A stretch of 64,000 bases of DNA from Syntrophomonas sp. (GTDB lineage: Bacteria > Bacillota > Syntrophomonadia > Syntrophomonadales > Syntrophomonadaceae), in contig JAENZN010000013.1 of assembly GCA_016841245.1 (NCBI GenBank), forward strand, positions 1 through 64,000, written 5' to 3'. Under the pieces are notes generated by a model that saw only the letters and a list, made by a program, of their open reading frames with translations, did no database searches and was not told where the DNA came from. A program made the position numbers and the translations under genes. Shown here piece after piece: positions 44,378-52,431 of this stretch; positions within the stretch are counted from its first letter, which is position 1, and each line of letters opens with the position of its first letter.

Positions 44378-44427
44378 AAATCCTGCAATAGTTTTTGCAA
44401 AAAATTGCAAAAACTATTGCAGGATTT
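44378..44427. promoter_or_regulatory. Perfect 23-bp-arm palindrome, candidate enhancer
   Basis: AAATCCTGCAATAGTTTTTG continuing to 44400 is repeated in reverse complement at 44405-44427 with an AAAA spacer. Its centre is about 185 bases upstream of the -12 element, a usual distance for an NtrC-type enhancer. The minus strand continues with TTTTTC, so a transcription terminator for the gene at 44623 is an alternative reading. Confidence 0.55.
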
Positions 44428-44622
44428 ATAACAGGTTCTTTCCTCTGAATTATTAACATTTTTCTTGCCGTTATGTGCAATATTTTAATGGAATTGCTGC
44501 AAAGCAACAACTTCCAGGTTATGGCTTTGCAGTAAGAACAAGGCCTGCTATCTAATCAAAAGCAGGCTGGTTATTCATTTCTTATCACATATTTAGTTTT
44601 ACTAAAATAGTTATACATTTTA

Positions 44623-45687
44623 TTATAGAACTGCTTCCAGTATAGCAAAGGCAAATTCAAGGGCTATGAGGATAATAATGATCCACTCCAGGAAATTGGA
44701 ATGCCGCACATTCACTTCATTGCTCAGCAGAGTATAATTTCGCTGTATCACCTGCAGCTTACGATCTACACTGTCGTTCCACTGCGCAGTGCGCAGAACC
44801 TTCAAAGTCGTCTGATATACTCTGGCATAATAGACATCTTCGGTTATTTTGATAAGGTTGCCTATTTTTTCTGTAACCTCGGTCAGATCTGCTATAAGTT
44901 CCATCAAGGCGGTCATGATATTCTGATACTGTCTAAATCGCCAGAATCGGCTCTTCTTATCGGCAGCCTCTATATCGTCGTACATCTTATCCATATGCTT
45001 GCTCAGCTCAGTATCATAGTATCGCAGTTCCAGCAGCTGCACATTGGCAAATTCTATTAGATCCCTGAGATCGCTCGATGACTCCGGATCACAAATAAGA
45101 GCTGTATCCCAGGTTATTATCACATAATCTTCGGTGCTGTAACTGAGCCGATTGTTTAAGACCTGCTCTTTGATTTGAGGACTGAAATCAGTATTTTCGC
45201 CCATAAGCAGGGATACGGGATCTTCAATTTCAGACGGTTGATTAATATAGTAGATGGTGTAATCTTCGTAATACTCTTTGTCCATCATTAAATCTGTAAC
45301 AAATATCTTCAGAATAGAATGGATAATCCCGAGCTTTTCCTCAAATAAGGAGTCCATTCCTTCCTGCCCGGCGAATATCAAAGCCAGTTCTTCCAGCCCG
45401 CGCTTATCATCTGCTGGGTTTTCATAACTAAGGCAGATACTAATGGCCCCGATATCATAAATCCTGGCCTGTACCTCCAGTTCCAAAAAATGTCCATCTT
45501 TTTCTACTGTGCCAGTTCCAAGCCTGAGCAGCAAGGGCAAAACTTCCATCTGGATAGACTTGGTTTTTACCCTGGATAGCCCGGTTCTGGAATAATTATG
45601 CCCACTGCCAGGAAGATCACTTTCCAATTGAATTAGATCGATTGATTTGGTGGTTTCATATATTCTATAAAAATGCATGGCATACAT
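44623..45687 (-). CDS. RMD1/YagE family (DUF155) protein with C-terminal membrane anchor
   Basis: 354 residues. DUF155 features: ARIYDIGAISICLSYE, DYVIITWDTALI, LLELRYYDTELSKHMDKMYDDI and a conserved helical stretch with RVYQTTLKVLR and NYTLLSNEVNVRHSNFLEWI leading into the final membrane helix (about 333-353). Yeast Rmd1 and relatives are membrane proteins of uncertain role linked to meiosis or mitochondrial translation; the bacterial role is unknown. Confidence 0.82.
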   Translation of the reverse strand: MYAMHFYRIYETTKSIDLIQLESDLPGSGHNYSRTGLSRVKTKSIQMEVLPLLLRLGTGTVEKDGHFLELEVQARIYDIGAISICLSYENPADDKRGLEELALIFAGQEGMDSLFEEKLGIIHSILKIFVTDLMMDKEYYEDYTIYYINQPSEIEDPVSLLMGENTDFSPQIKEQVLNNRLSYSTEDYVIITWDTALICDPESSSDLRDLIEFANVQLLELRYYDTELSKHMDKMYDDIEAADKKSRFWRFRQYQNIMTALMELIADLTEVTEKIGNLIKITEDVYYARVYQTTLKVLRTAQWNDSVDRKLQVIQRNYTLLSNEVNVRHSNFLEWIIIILIALEFAFAILEAVL

Positions 45688-46184
45688 AAACTGCCGCTCC
45701 TTTTAGCCAAATGTACCACAAATATTATACCCTCTGCTTCCCAACCCTATAAATTCTGGTATCCTAATCATACTAAATCTGCCCGTTGGAATAAATAAGC
45801 TAAAAACCTTGACCATAACGTACGGCAGTTACTACCCTGCGAAGACTCATAGCAAATGGGGTTGAGCCCCACGGATGGGACACCCTCGGGCACAACTGAT
45901 GTTCGGTTATCACCTCACCAATATGGTCGCGAGAGGGCAGTTGAACACGGATGTGAATCTGCACGGTACCCCATTTACTTTGAGGCAAGCAGTTGGTGTT
46001 TCCCATGCGTAGACTGACGACAGCATATTTATGCATTCAAAATCACGAATATTACTTTTTGCAGTGGAATCAACCCTAAATAAGCAAGCAGGACTAAATA
46101 TAGCTAGTATAGTCCTGCTCCGCGTTAATATCGATTATTCTGTTTTGCTCACCCAGTGGCATGAGTCATTATTAGTATTGGATT
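45688..46184. other. Intergenic region with remnant sequence
   Basis: About 500 bases. 45830-45980 contains GGGGTTGAGCCCC and CCCTC...GAGGG pairings and reads RGQLNTDVNLHGTPFTLRQA on the plus strand up to a stop at 46012; this continues into repeat copy D. It looks like the decayed 3' end of a mobile or multi-copy sequence. No intact gene. Confidence 0.4.
45982..46073 (+). repeat. Dispersed intergenic repeat, copy D
   Basis: Best-preserved copy: GAGGCAAGCAGTTGGTGTTT, AGACTGACGACAGCATATTT, then ATGCATTCAAAATCACGAAT and CTTTTTGCAGTGGAATCAA. See copies at 2632, 31261 and 32531. Confidence 0.6.
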
Positions 46185-48071
46185 TTATTCTTCAGCCCGC
46201 ATGATACACCCGGTAATTTTACCATCTTCCCATACCGGCCTGATTTTTATCCTGGCCACCTGACGTATACCATCCTTGGTAATTAATTGAATATCATAGA
46301 TTTTGGCATCGTTAGCTTGAAGAGCACTCAGTAATTCAGCCCCTATAATCTGGTCACTCTTATCTTCAATAATTTCTGCAATATTCATACCTGGCAGTTC
46401 TTCCACCCCGTATCCCAGTAAATTGCCAAATTTCAGATTAGCCATCCTTATTCTGCCATGCAGGTTGCAGGTAAGAATAGCGCCTTCCAGATTATCAATC
46501 AAGGTGAACAGACATTTCCGATCCCGCCTTACTTTCTCTTCAGCCTCTTTGAGGGCCTGTCTGGTTTTATAACGTTCAGTAATATCACGCAGGGATTCAA
46601 TAGCACCAATCAAATTACCCTGTTGATCATACCAGGGCATCGCCTGCCCCCATAGATAGTGCCCTTCCCCTCTTAAATGAGGGGTATCAAATTCACTGAT
46701 CATGGTGTATTTATCTACTTCTACAATCGAGTAATACTGTTTTACCTCTTCTGGTCTTAATACCAGATCTACCATAATAGGTCTTCTCTTATTATAAAAC
46801 GCCAGTCCATACTCATAATCACCTTTACCCAACATGTCCTCCGCCTTGATTTCGGTCAACTCTTCCATGGCCTTATTCCAAACTACTACTTTACCCTCCA
46901 TGTCAATAGCCATAGTCGCATCCGGCAGATAATCGACGAAATTAGCCAGATTTTTGGCCGTTTCAATTAATTCACTTTCCTTCATTTTTCGTTGGGTAAT
47001 ATCACGAGCTATACCCTGCACTGCGGTGGCTTTCCCACCTTTATAAATCGGACTGATGTTGACATCCATAAACAGCCGGGTATCGTACTTGGTAACAAGC
47101 TCTAATTCATAATTGCTGCTCTGATCTTGAGGCATCCTCTGGTATTGGAACCCCCGCAGTAGTTTTAGACTATCAGTGCTGGCCAGTTGCTGAATGTTCA
47201 TTTTAACCAGTTCTTCTGCCCAGTAACCGGTTATTCTTTCTGCCGCCTGGTTAACCGATATGAAATTTCCTGCCAAATCATGAATAAAGACCATGTCAGT
47301 TGGGTTTTCAAATAGACTCTCATAGCGTTCATACAACTCCCGCAGTTCTTTCTCGGTATACTTGCACCGGGTGATATCCTGAATCACAGCAACTACTCGT
47401 ATTTCATCTCCAATTTTCATACGTTTGGATTTTATCTCAATCCAGAAGGTACGGCCGGATTGGTCCCGGACTTTCCATTCCATAAATTTATTTTTTAATT
47501 CAGGCGGTTTCTTTAACCAGCGTAAAAAGTCATCCCGGTTGTAGGGCGGTTCATCTGCGGTCAGGTCCCCCATAGACAATTCCAGCATTTCTTCCCGTCC
47601 ATAGCTAAACATATCACAGGCAGCTTTATTGACATCCACAATCCGGTTATCATTTACATCATGGATAACTACAGCATCATTTATTTCATCGAAGACCGCA
47701 CGCTGATCAGTCGTCAGAGATTCAACGGCTTCCTCCCAGCGCTTGAGATTGTCTACGTTATCAGCCAGAGATATTATTCCTACCGGGGTTCTAAATATCC
47801 GTTCACTAAAATATTGATTTCCCATTTTACTTTGAGCACTTGTGGATTTGCCTGTTTCGAGTACTTCCAAGTAGGCCAGATGAGATGCATTTCCTGTGTT
47901 CTCCGGAAATATTTCCAAGAGATAATACCCTTCTATTTCATCCACCCTCCGACCCACCTGTTTAGCATAAGCAGGGTTGCAGTACATAACCTTTAGATCC
48001 TCCTGTAATGCGATTACCGGATTATCAATACTGTCCATCAGAACTTGATACTCAGTATTTTCCCCTGGCAT
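46185..48071 (-). CDS. Multi-PAS sensory protein without output domain
   Basis: 628 residues from ATG 48071 (SD AAAAGGGGTGAAG). Five PAS repeats follow each other (starting near residues 5, 120, 245, 375 and 510), several with PAC ends such as VIQDITRCKYTEKEL, IARDITQRK and SLRDITERYKTRQAL. It ends after the fifth PAS with no kinase, GGDEF, EAL or HTH domain. It may act by protein contact with a kinase or regulator encoded elsewhere. No membrane segment. Confidence 0.85.
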   Translation of the reverse strand: MPGENTEYQVLMDSIDNPVIALQEDLKVMYCNPAYAKQVGRRVDEIEGYYLLEIFPENTGNASHLAYLEVLETGKSTSAQSKMGNQYFSERIFRTPVGIISLADNVDNLKRWEEAVESLTTDQRAVFDEINDAVVIHDVNDNRIVDVNKAACDMFSYGREEMLELSMGDLTADEPPYNRDDFLRWLKKPPELKNKFMEWKVRDQSGRTFWIEIKSKRMKIGDEIRVVAVIQDITRCKYTEKELRELYERYESLFENPTDMVFIHDLAGNFISVNQAAERITGYWAEELVKMNIQQLASTDSLKLLRGFQYQRMPQDQSSNYELELVTKYDTRLFMDVNISPIYKGGKATAVQGIARDITQRKMKESELIETAKNLANFVDYLPDATMAIDMEGKVVVWNKAMEELTEIKAEDMLGKGDYEYGLAFYNKRRPIMVDLVLRPEEVKQYYSIVEVDKYTMISEFDTPHLRGEGHYLWGQAMPWYDQQGNLIGAIESLRDITERYKTRQALKEAEEKVRRDRKCLFTLIDNLEGAILTCNLHGRIRMANLKFGNLLGYGVEELPGMNIAEIIEDKSDQIIGAELLSALQANDAKIYDIQLITKDGIRQVARIKIRPVWEDGKITGCIMRAEE

Positions 48072-48420
48072 AGTCTTCACCCCTTTTCTATTGTTCACTA
48101 CTACTTTTTCCTACTGCGATATTATGTATTACTATTATCCCGTGAAAGCAGCTAAAAAATCAATGGATCCGAACCAAATACTTTCTTTCACATATCAGAA
48201 CAGATTAGTGGTATAAGAGAATTGCGAATTGGATAAATGTCATAAATGATTAGATTCTACAACCGCTTATTATTTCCTGCTATTGAATCGGTCACAATTT
48301 ATCACCTTTCAGAGATGATGGAAAATGAGTTCAATAGTCTCGGGTCAAGGAACGGTGACACACCTACCCTTGTTGAGTCTGGTGGCAGGAATGTCCCCAA
48401 GCATGTATCCCCATTGTGAT
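48072..48420. other. Intergenic region upstream of the PAS protein
   Basis: About 350 bases between two minus-strand genes. Near 48337-48375 is a GGTCAAGGAACGGTGACAC sequence of the dispersed GGGACGG-related type. No gene or clear promoter assigned. Confidence 0.35.
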
Positions 48421-49182
48421 CTATTCGCAGGCCAGCAAAGCTGCCCCCAGTGCTCCCGTAAACTGACATAAATCAGGTATTATTATGTCACAGTTAAGCT
48501 CTTCACTGAGAGCTCTTCTTACTCCGTTATTTATGGCTACTCCACCGGTAAAGGCTATCTTTTCTTGTATGCCCATTCTGCGGGCCATGGCCGACACCCG
48601 CTTTCCTACCGATTGATGAAGACCGGCAATCACACCATTCCGTGATATACCGCTGGCAATCAGCCCTATTATTTCTGATTCCGCAAACACCGTACACATA
48701 CTGTTAATACTTATCATCTGCGATCTGTCTTCGGCCAGAGCCAATTCGCTGACATCCATTCCCAGAGCGGTAGCGGTTACCTGCAGAAACCGACCGGTAC
48801 CAGCAGCACATTTATCGTTCATAGCAAAATCAACTACCTGACCGGTTCCATTAACTTTGATAACCTTACTATCCTGGCCGCCTATATCAATTATCGTTCT
48901 CACCTCCGGATGCATTATGGACACTCCCCGGGCATGACATTTTATTTCTGTTATCGTCTTATCGGCATCAGGAATAGCTATCCGTCCATATCCAGTGGCA
49001 TAGATCCTGCTAATATCTGAGCGTTCCAGACCGGCATGGTATACAAGTTTTTCAATTAGCTGTCCAGCTGCCTCACGGGGACTCCAGCCGGTTGGCAGTA
49101 TTTCTCGATAATGTTGGTTATTATCATGGATCAGCACCCCTTTGGATGCGGTGGAACCAATATCAAGACCGATACCCACCAT
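48421..49182 (-). CDS. ATP-dependent activator of a 2-hydroxyacyl-CoA dehydratase/DCCP-type protein
   Basis: 253 residues of the BadF/BadG/HgdC ASKHA family. Phosphate-binding motifs GLDIGSTASKG and IDIGGQDSK, adenosine motif AFTGGVAINNGV. C125 (CAAGTGRF) and C163 (SMCTVFAESE) are the expected ligands of the [4Fe-4S] cluster that bridges the homodimer. It uses ATP to push a low-potential electron onto its partner. The only partner nearby is the divergent gene at 49633. Confidence 0.92.
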   Translation of the reverse strand: MVGIGLDIGSTASKGVLIHDNNQHYREILPTGWSPREAAGQLIEKLVYHAGLERSDISRIYATGYGRIAIPDADKTITEIKCHARGVSIMHPEVRTIIDIGGQDSKVIKVNGTGQVVDFAMNDKCAAGTGRFLQVTATALGMDVSELALAEDRSQMISINSMCTVFAESEIIGLIASGISRNGVIAGLHQSVGKRVSAMARRMGIQEKIAFTGGVAINNGVRRALSEELNCDIIIPDLCQFTGALGAALLACE

Positions 49183-49632
49183 TTTAGATCAACTCCTGTC
49201 TGAAATAATATGGGTTCTGTGAGTAGACTATAATGTTTAATTATAGTTAAAATTATTTTTTTGCAGTACCATTATAGCACAGCATTAATTATTGTGCTTA
49301 TTCTGCTTACAGTGGTAAGTTTTCGGCAGATGAGAGAACATAAATTTTTCAGCCTTTTCACTATAATATTAATAATTCAGCTTGAATACATGTACTTCCA
49401 ACCCTCTGATGTTTCATTATTTTAAGGCAGCTATCACCAGATATCTTATTCTGCAGTAGCTGTAAAAAGGCAGCAGCCGGTCCCTTCTCATTTCCTCACC
49501 TTATTACTTTTGGTTATACACTTAATCTGTTATTGTTATTATTATTATCCGTTGGTAAAATACTATTGTAGTTACTTGTTTGTTTTTTTAACTAATTGTT
49601 ATTTTTTGTCATATAGTGGAGGTGTAGTATTA
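49183..49632. other. Divergent promoter region of the activator/DCCP-like pair
   Basis: About 450 AT-rich bases. A TATAAT element lies at 49363-49368 on the plus strand (TCACTATAATATT), with only a weak -35. The plus-strand frame of the next gene is open back to 49510 but the real SD is at 49617-49624. Confidence 0.4.
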
Positions 49633-50916
49633 ATGGCAACATATCAGGAAATCAGACAGATGTGGTCTGATGTAGGCATGGACCTTGATAAGCATGACGG
49701 ATTTTTAAATACTTTTCCTGGTATTTATAAGAGGATTATTCAACCGCAGGAAGGCCGACCAGATAAAATTGATTATTTTAGCAAGGTAGTTACCAGCGTA
49801 CATGGTCGTCGCCCTTACGAGCTTTTTAAACATAAGCAGAACGGGGGCAAGGTTTTCGGTACTTACTGCGTTTATGTTCCAGATGAAATTCTCCTGGCCT
49901 TAAACGGTGTTAGTACAGGCTTATGCGGCGGAGACCAATTCTGGGTACCAGGCGGAGAAAAATTTCTTCCGGCGAATACCTGTCCCTTGATCAAATCATC
50001 TATGGGCTCCCGCATGGATAGAACCAGTCCTTTCTGCCAGGTAGCGGATATGTTTATTGGTGAAGCAACCTGCGATGGAAAGAAAAAAGCCTGGGAAATT
50101 CTAGCCCAGGATGTTCCCATGCATATTATGGAAGTACCGCAGATGAAAAGAGAAAAAGATATCCAGCGCTTTGCCGAGGAAATATGGCAGCTAGTTGAAA
50201 TAGCACAGAATTTGACCGGAAACCAGCTGAATTATGATACTCTGGCCCAAAGCATCATAACCATTAACAATAAACGAAGAGCTCTCAAGCGTCTTAATAG
50301 AACCCGTCAGGCATCTCCGGTACCCATCAGCGGCAAAGATGCCCTCATGGTCATCCAGGTAGCATTCTATGATGACCCGATTCGTTTTGCAGAGATGACC
50401 AATATTCTCTGTGATGAATTAGAAGAAAGGATAATCAAAAAAGAAGGTCCTTTTGCAGCTGATATTCCTCGTATATTGGTGACCGGAACGCCGATGGCTC
50501 TGCCCAACTGGAAACTGCATCACCTGGTTGAGACTTCAGGTGCGGTAGTGGTTTGTGAAGAATCCTGTACTGGTACCCGTTATTTCGAAGAGTTGGTAGA
50601 AGAAGATAGCACCGACCTGAATGGACAGATTATGGCATTAGCAGAGCGGTACATGAAAACCAACTGTGCTTGTTTTACTCCTAATCAGGCCCGTACTGAA
50701 GATATTATTCGATATGCTAAAGAGTATAAAGCAGATGGAATCATAGATTATACCTTGCAGTTCTGCGGTTTATATTCTACTGAAAGTTACCTGCTCAGAT
50801 CAGCATTAAAAAATGAGGCAATACCATTCCTGCACATTGAAACTGATTACAGTGAACAGGATTCTGAGCAGCTGAGAACCAGAATAGAAGCTTTCATAGA
50901 AATGCTGAGAGATTAG
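49633..50916 (+). CDS. 2-hydroxyacyl-CoA dehydratase subunit-like / double-cubane cluster protein candidate
   Basis: 427 residues from ATG 49633 (SD GGAGGTG). HgdB/BcrC-type family (2-hydroxyglutaryl-CoA dehydratase D-component). Cysteines C79, C98, C117 (NTCPLIKS), C135 and C147 and a later EESCTGTR could ligate clusters. Only one such subunit is present, whereas true dehydratases need two different ones. A single-subunit homodimer paired with its own activator is the arrangement described for double-cubane [8Fe-9S] cluster proteins (DCCP with DCCP-R). Assignment to that group is inference. The substrate is unknown. Confidence 0.82.
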   Translation: MATYQEIRQMWSDVGMDLDKHDGFLNTFPGIYKRIIQPQEGRPDKIDYFSKVVTSVHGRRPYELFKHKQNGGKVFGTYCVYVPDEILLALNGVSTGLCGGDQFWVPGGEKFLPANTCPLIKSSMGSRMDRTSPFCQVADMFIGEATCDGKKKAWEILAQDVPMHIMEVPQMKREKDIQRFAEEIWQLVEIAQNLTGNQLNYDTLAQSIITINNKRRALKRLNRTRQASPVPISGKDALMVIQVAFYDDPIRFAEMTNILCDELEERIIKKEGPFAADIPRILVTGTPMALPNWKLHHLVETSGAVVVCEESCTGTRYFEELVEEDSTDLNGQIMALAERYMKTNCACFTPNQARTEDIIRYAKEYKADGIIDYTLQFCGLYSTESYLLRSALKNEAIPFLHIETDYSEQDSEQLRTRIEAFIEMLRD

Positions 50917-51089
50917 AAAGTCCGGTGCGTTCAAAAGGGACGGCCTTTTAACACCCTACTAAAATAACAGCTGGCAAATGGAACCGCGTGTGCCGGTTAG
51001 GTATCCCCAGTATCAACATAAGATAGCAAACCGATGACAGAAGCCCTTTACAGGAACCACCCCGTACCGGTCTTTTGTCATCGGTCTGA

Positions 51090-51114
51090 AATCCCCGGAT
51101 ACATCCCGGGGATT
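51090..51114. terminator. Hairpin between the dehydratase-like gene and a small minus-strand gene
   Basis: AATCCCCGG / CCGGGGATT with a 7-base loop. The plus strand continues ATTATTTCTTTT. Just upstream an ACCGATGACA/TGTCATCGGT inverted repeat (51030-51086) brackets a GC-rich segment. Confidence 0.65.
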
Positions 51115-51131
51115 ATTATTTCTTTTAGTTA

Positions 51132-51284
51132 TTACACTTCATTACAGAGTTCTTCTGCCAGTCGTTTGCTCTGTTCCGACAATCGCATCGCCAGGTCAGC
51201 TGCATCTTTATGCCGACCAGTAATTAATGTTGATGCCAGATCAGCCAGAATATTTTTTATTTCCAAAAACAATTTGGTTATCAT
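51132..51284 (-). CDS. Small helical protein, 50 residues
   Basis: ATG 51284 behind AAAGAGGTGGG. The product (MITKLFLEIKNILADLASTL then HKDAADLAMRLSEQSKRLAEEL) is one or two amphipathic helices. A plus-strand ORF over the same region is a shadow. No family recognised. Confidence 0.6.
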   Translation of the reverse strand: MITKLFLEIKNILADLASTLITGRHKDAADLAMRLSEQSKRLAEELCNEV

Positions 51285-51413
51285 AAAACCCACCTCTTTA
51301 TGAGTGATCAATTACTTAACGCAACTTTATTTTATTGTATTATACAACATATTGATATACAATATTATAATATTTTTATACTTTGGTCAGTCCCCTTACT
51401 ACTGCAGCATTTA

Positions 51414-52184
51414 TCATGCTTCTATCTCCAAATCCAACCGGATAGGACAGTGGTCAGATCCCATAACCACATCTAATATTCTGCAATCCCGCACGTGTTT
51501 AATCAGTTCCTGGCTTACATAAAAATAATCGATTCGCCATCCCGCATTTCTTTCTCTGGCCATGGTTCGATAACTCCACCATGAATACTGAATTTTATCC
51601 GGGAACAGGTGTCTAAATGCATCCACATATCCCCTGTCCAGGAAAGCATCCAGGGCCGCTCTTTCTACCGGCAAAAATCCAGACCGGGTTTCATTGGCTT
51701 TAGGGTTTTTAAGATCAATTTCATGATGAGCAGTATTGAAATCACCACAAATGATCAATCGCGGCTGTATTTTCTTCAAGCTCTCACAAAATTCTATTAC
51801 TTCATCATAGAAACGCAGCTTGTATTTTAACCTGGCCTGGTTCTGCTGCCCATTAGGAAAATAAATGTTCAGTAGTGTGAAATCATCGTGGGTAGTGATA
51901 ATAACCCGACCCTCATTGTCAAATTCTTCCACCCCTAAACCACATTCTACCACCAGGGGCAGTTTCTTAACGTAAGTTGCTACTCCACTGTAACCCCTGC
52001 GTTTAGCGGCATTCCAGTAACTGGTATATCCCGGGAGGTCCAGAAGTTCTTTCGCGAGCTGATCGGGATGGGCCTTGGTTTCCTGCAGGCATAATATATC
52101 CGGCGACTCAGTTCTTACCCAATCAAGAAATCCTTTTTTACCAGCCGCTCTAATTCCATTTACGTTCCATGAACAGATTTGCAA
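51414..52184 (-). CDS. xth: Exodeoxyribonuclease III
   Basis: 256 residues from TTG 52184, 6-7 bases after GGGGAGAG; the open frame extends to 52295 but that part covers repeat sequence. EEP-fold AP endonuclease landmarks: CSWNVNGIRA, LCLQETKA, NIYFPNGQ, CGDFNTAHHEIDL, NAGWRIDYFYVS and MGSDHCPIRLDL, including the catalytic Glu, Asp/Asn and Asp/His residues. It repairs abasic sites. Length agrees with typical ExoIII. Confidence 0.94.
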   Translation of the reverse strand: MQICSWNVNGIRAAGKKGFLDWVRTESPDILCLQETKAHPDQLAKELLDLPGYTSYWNAAKRRGYSGVATYVKKLPLVVECGLGVEEFDNEGRVIITTHDDFTLLNIYFPNGQQNQARLKYKLRFYDEVIEFCESLKKIQPRLIICGDFNTAHHEIDLKNPKANETRSGFLPVERAALDAFLDRGYVDAFRHLFPDKIQYSWWSYRTMARERNAGWRIDYFYVSQELIKHVRDCRILDVVMGSDHCPIRLDLEIEA

Positions 52185-52221
52185 ATTCTCACTCTCCCCT
52201 GGTTGACCTATATTAAGTAAA

Positions 52222-52425
52222 AAGCCGGGGACTCCACCCCGGCTCAGCCCGACGACAAAACCGAATCTCTGCGTTATTTCAAAAACCCCGCTCAATCAGC
52301 GTACTTAAGTACGCCTCAATCGCGGGCTTTTTTTATGCCTTGACCTCCGGTTCTGTCATCGGGCTGGCATTTTATCAACTTTGTCGATAAACTAAGCCGG
52401 GGACTCCACCCCGGCTTGGTATACC
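52222..52425. repeat. Nested palindromic element
   Basis: Two identical hairpins AGCCGGGGACTCCACCCCGG+CT (52224-52245 and 52395-52416) flank a long imperfect stem: AGCCCGACGACAAAACCG (52245-52262) against CGGTTCTGTCATCGGGCT (52350-52367, two mismatches). Inside is CCCGC...GTACTTAAGTAC...GCGGG followed by TTTTTTT. The CCGATGACAGAA motif of the outer stem also occurs at 51032. The inner hairpin with its T run (52289-52332) could terminate a plus-strand transcript. Confidence 0.7.
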
Positions 52426-52431
52426 TTTATT

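Larger units (their letters stand above)
44126..44622. other. Regulatory region upstream of the beta-oxidation operon
   Basis: About 500 bases with a sigma-54 promoter (44216-44231), a 50-bp perfect palindrome (44378-44427), a TTGCTGCAAAGCAA dyad (44496-44509), and a GCCTGCT/AGCAGGC hairpin (about 44547-44570) that probably terminates the DUF155 gene. A minus-strand ORF (44301-44510) across the palindrome was rejected. Confidence 0.6.

Noticed and set aside
44301-44510. 69-residue minus-strand ORF upstream of the beta-oxidation operon
   Set aside because: It runs through the 50-bp palindrome and lacks a ribosome binding site.
45830-45980. Possible group II intron or bridge-RNA remnant
   Set aside because: Pairings GGGGTTGAGCCCC and CCCTC/GAGGG are suggestive, but no domain V, reverse transcriptase or transposase is present and I could not match a known RNA class.
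45800-46036. 78-residue minus-strand ORF
   Set aside because: It crosses remnant/repeat sequence, has no SD, and the opposite strand shows the better relic peptide.
51034-51303. 89-residue plus-strand ORF
   Set aside because: Antisense shadow of the 50-residue minus-strand gene and the hairpin region; no SD.
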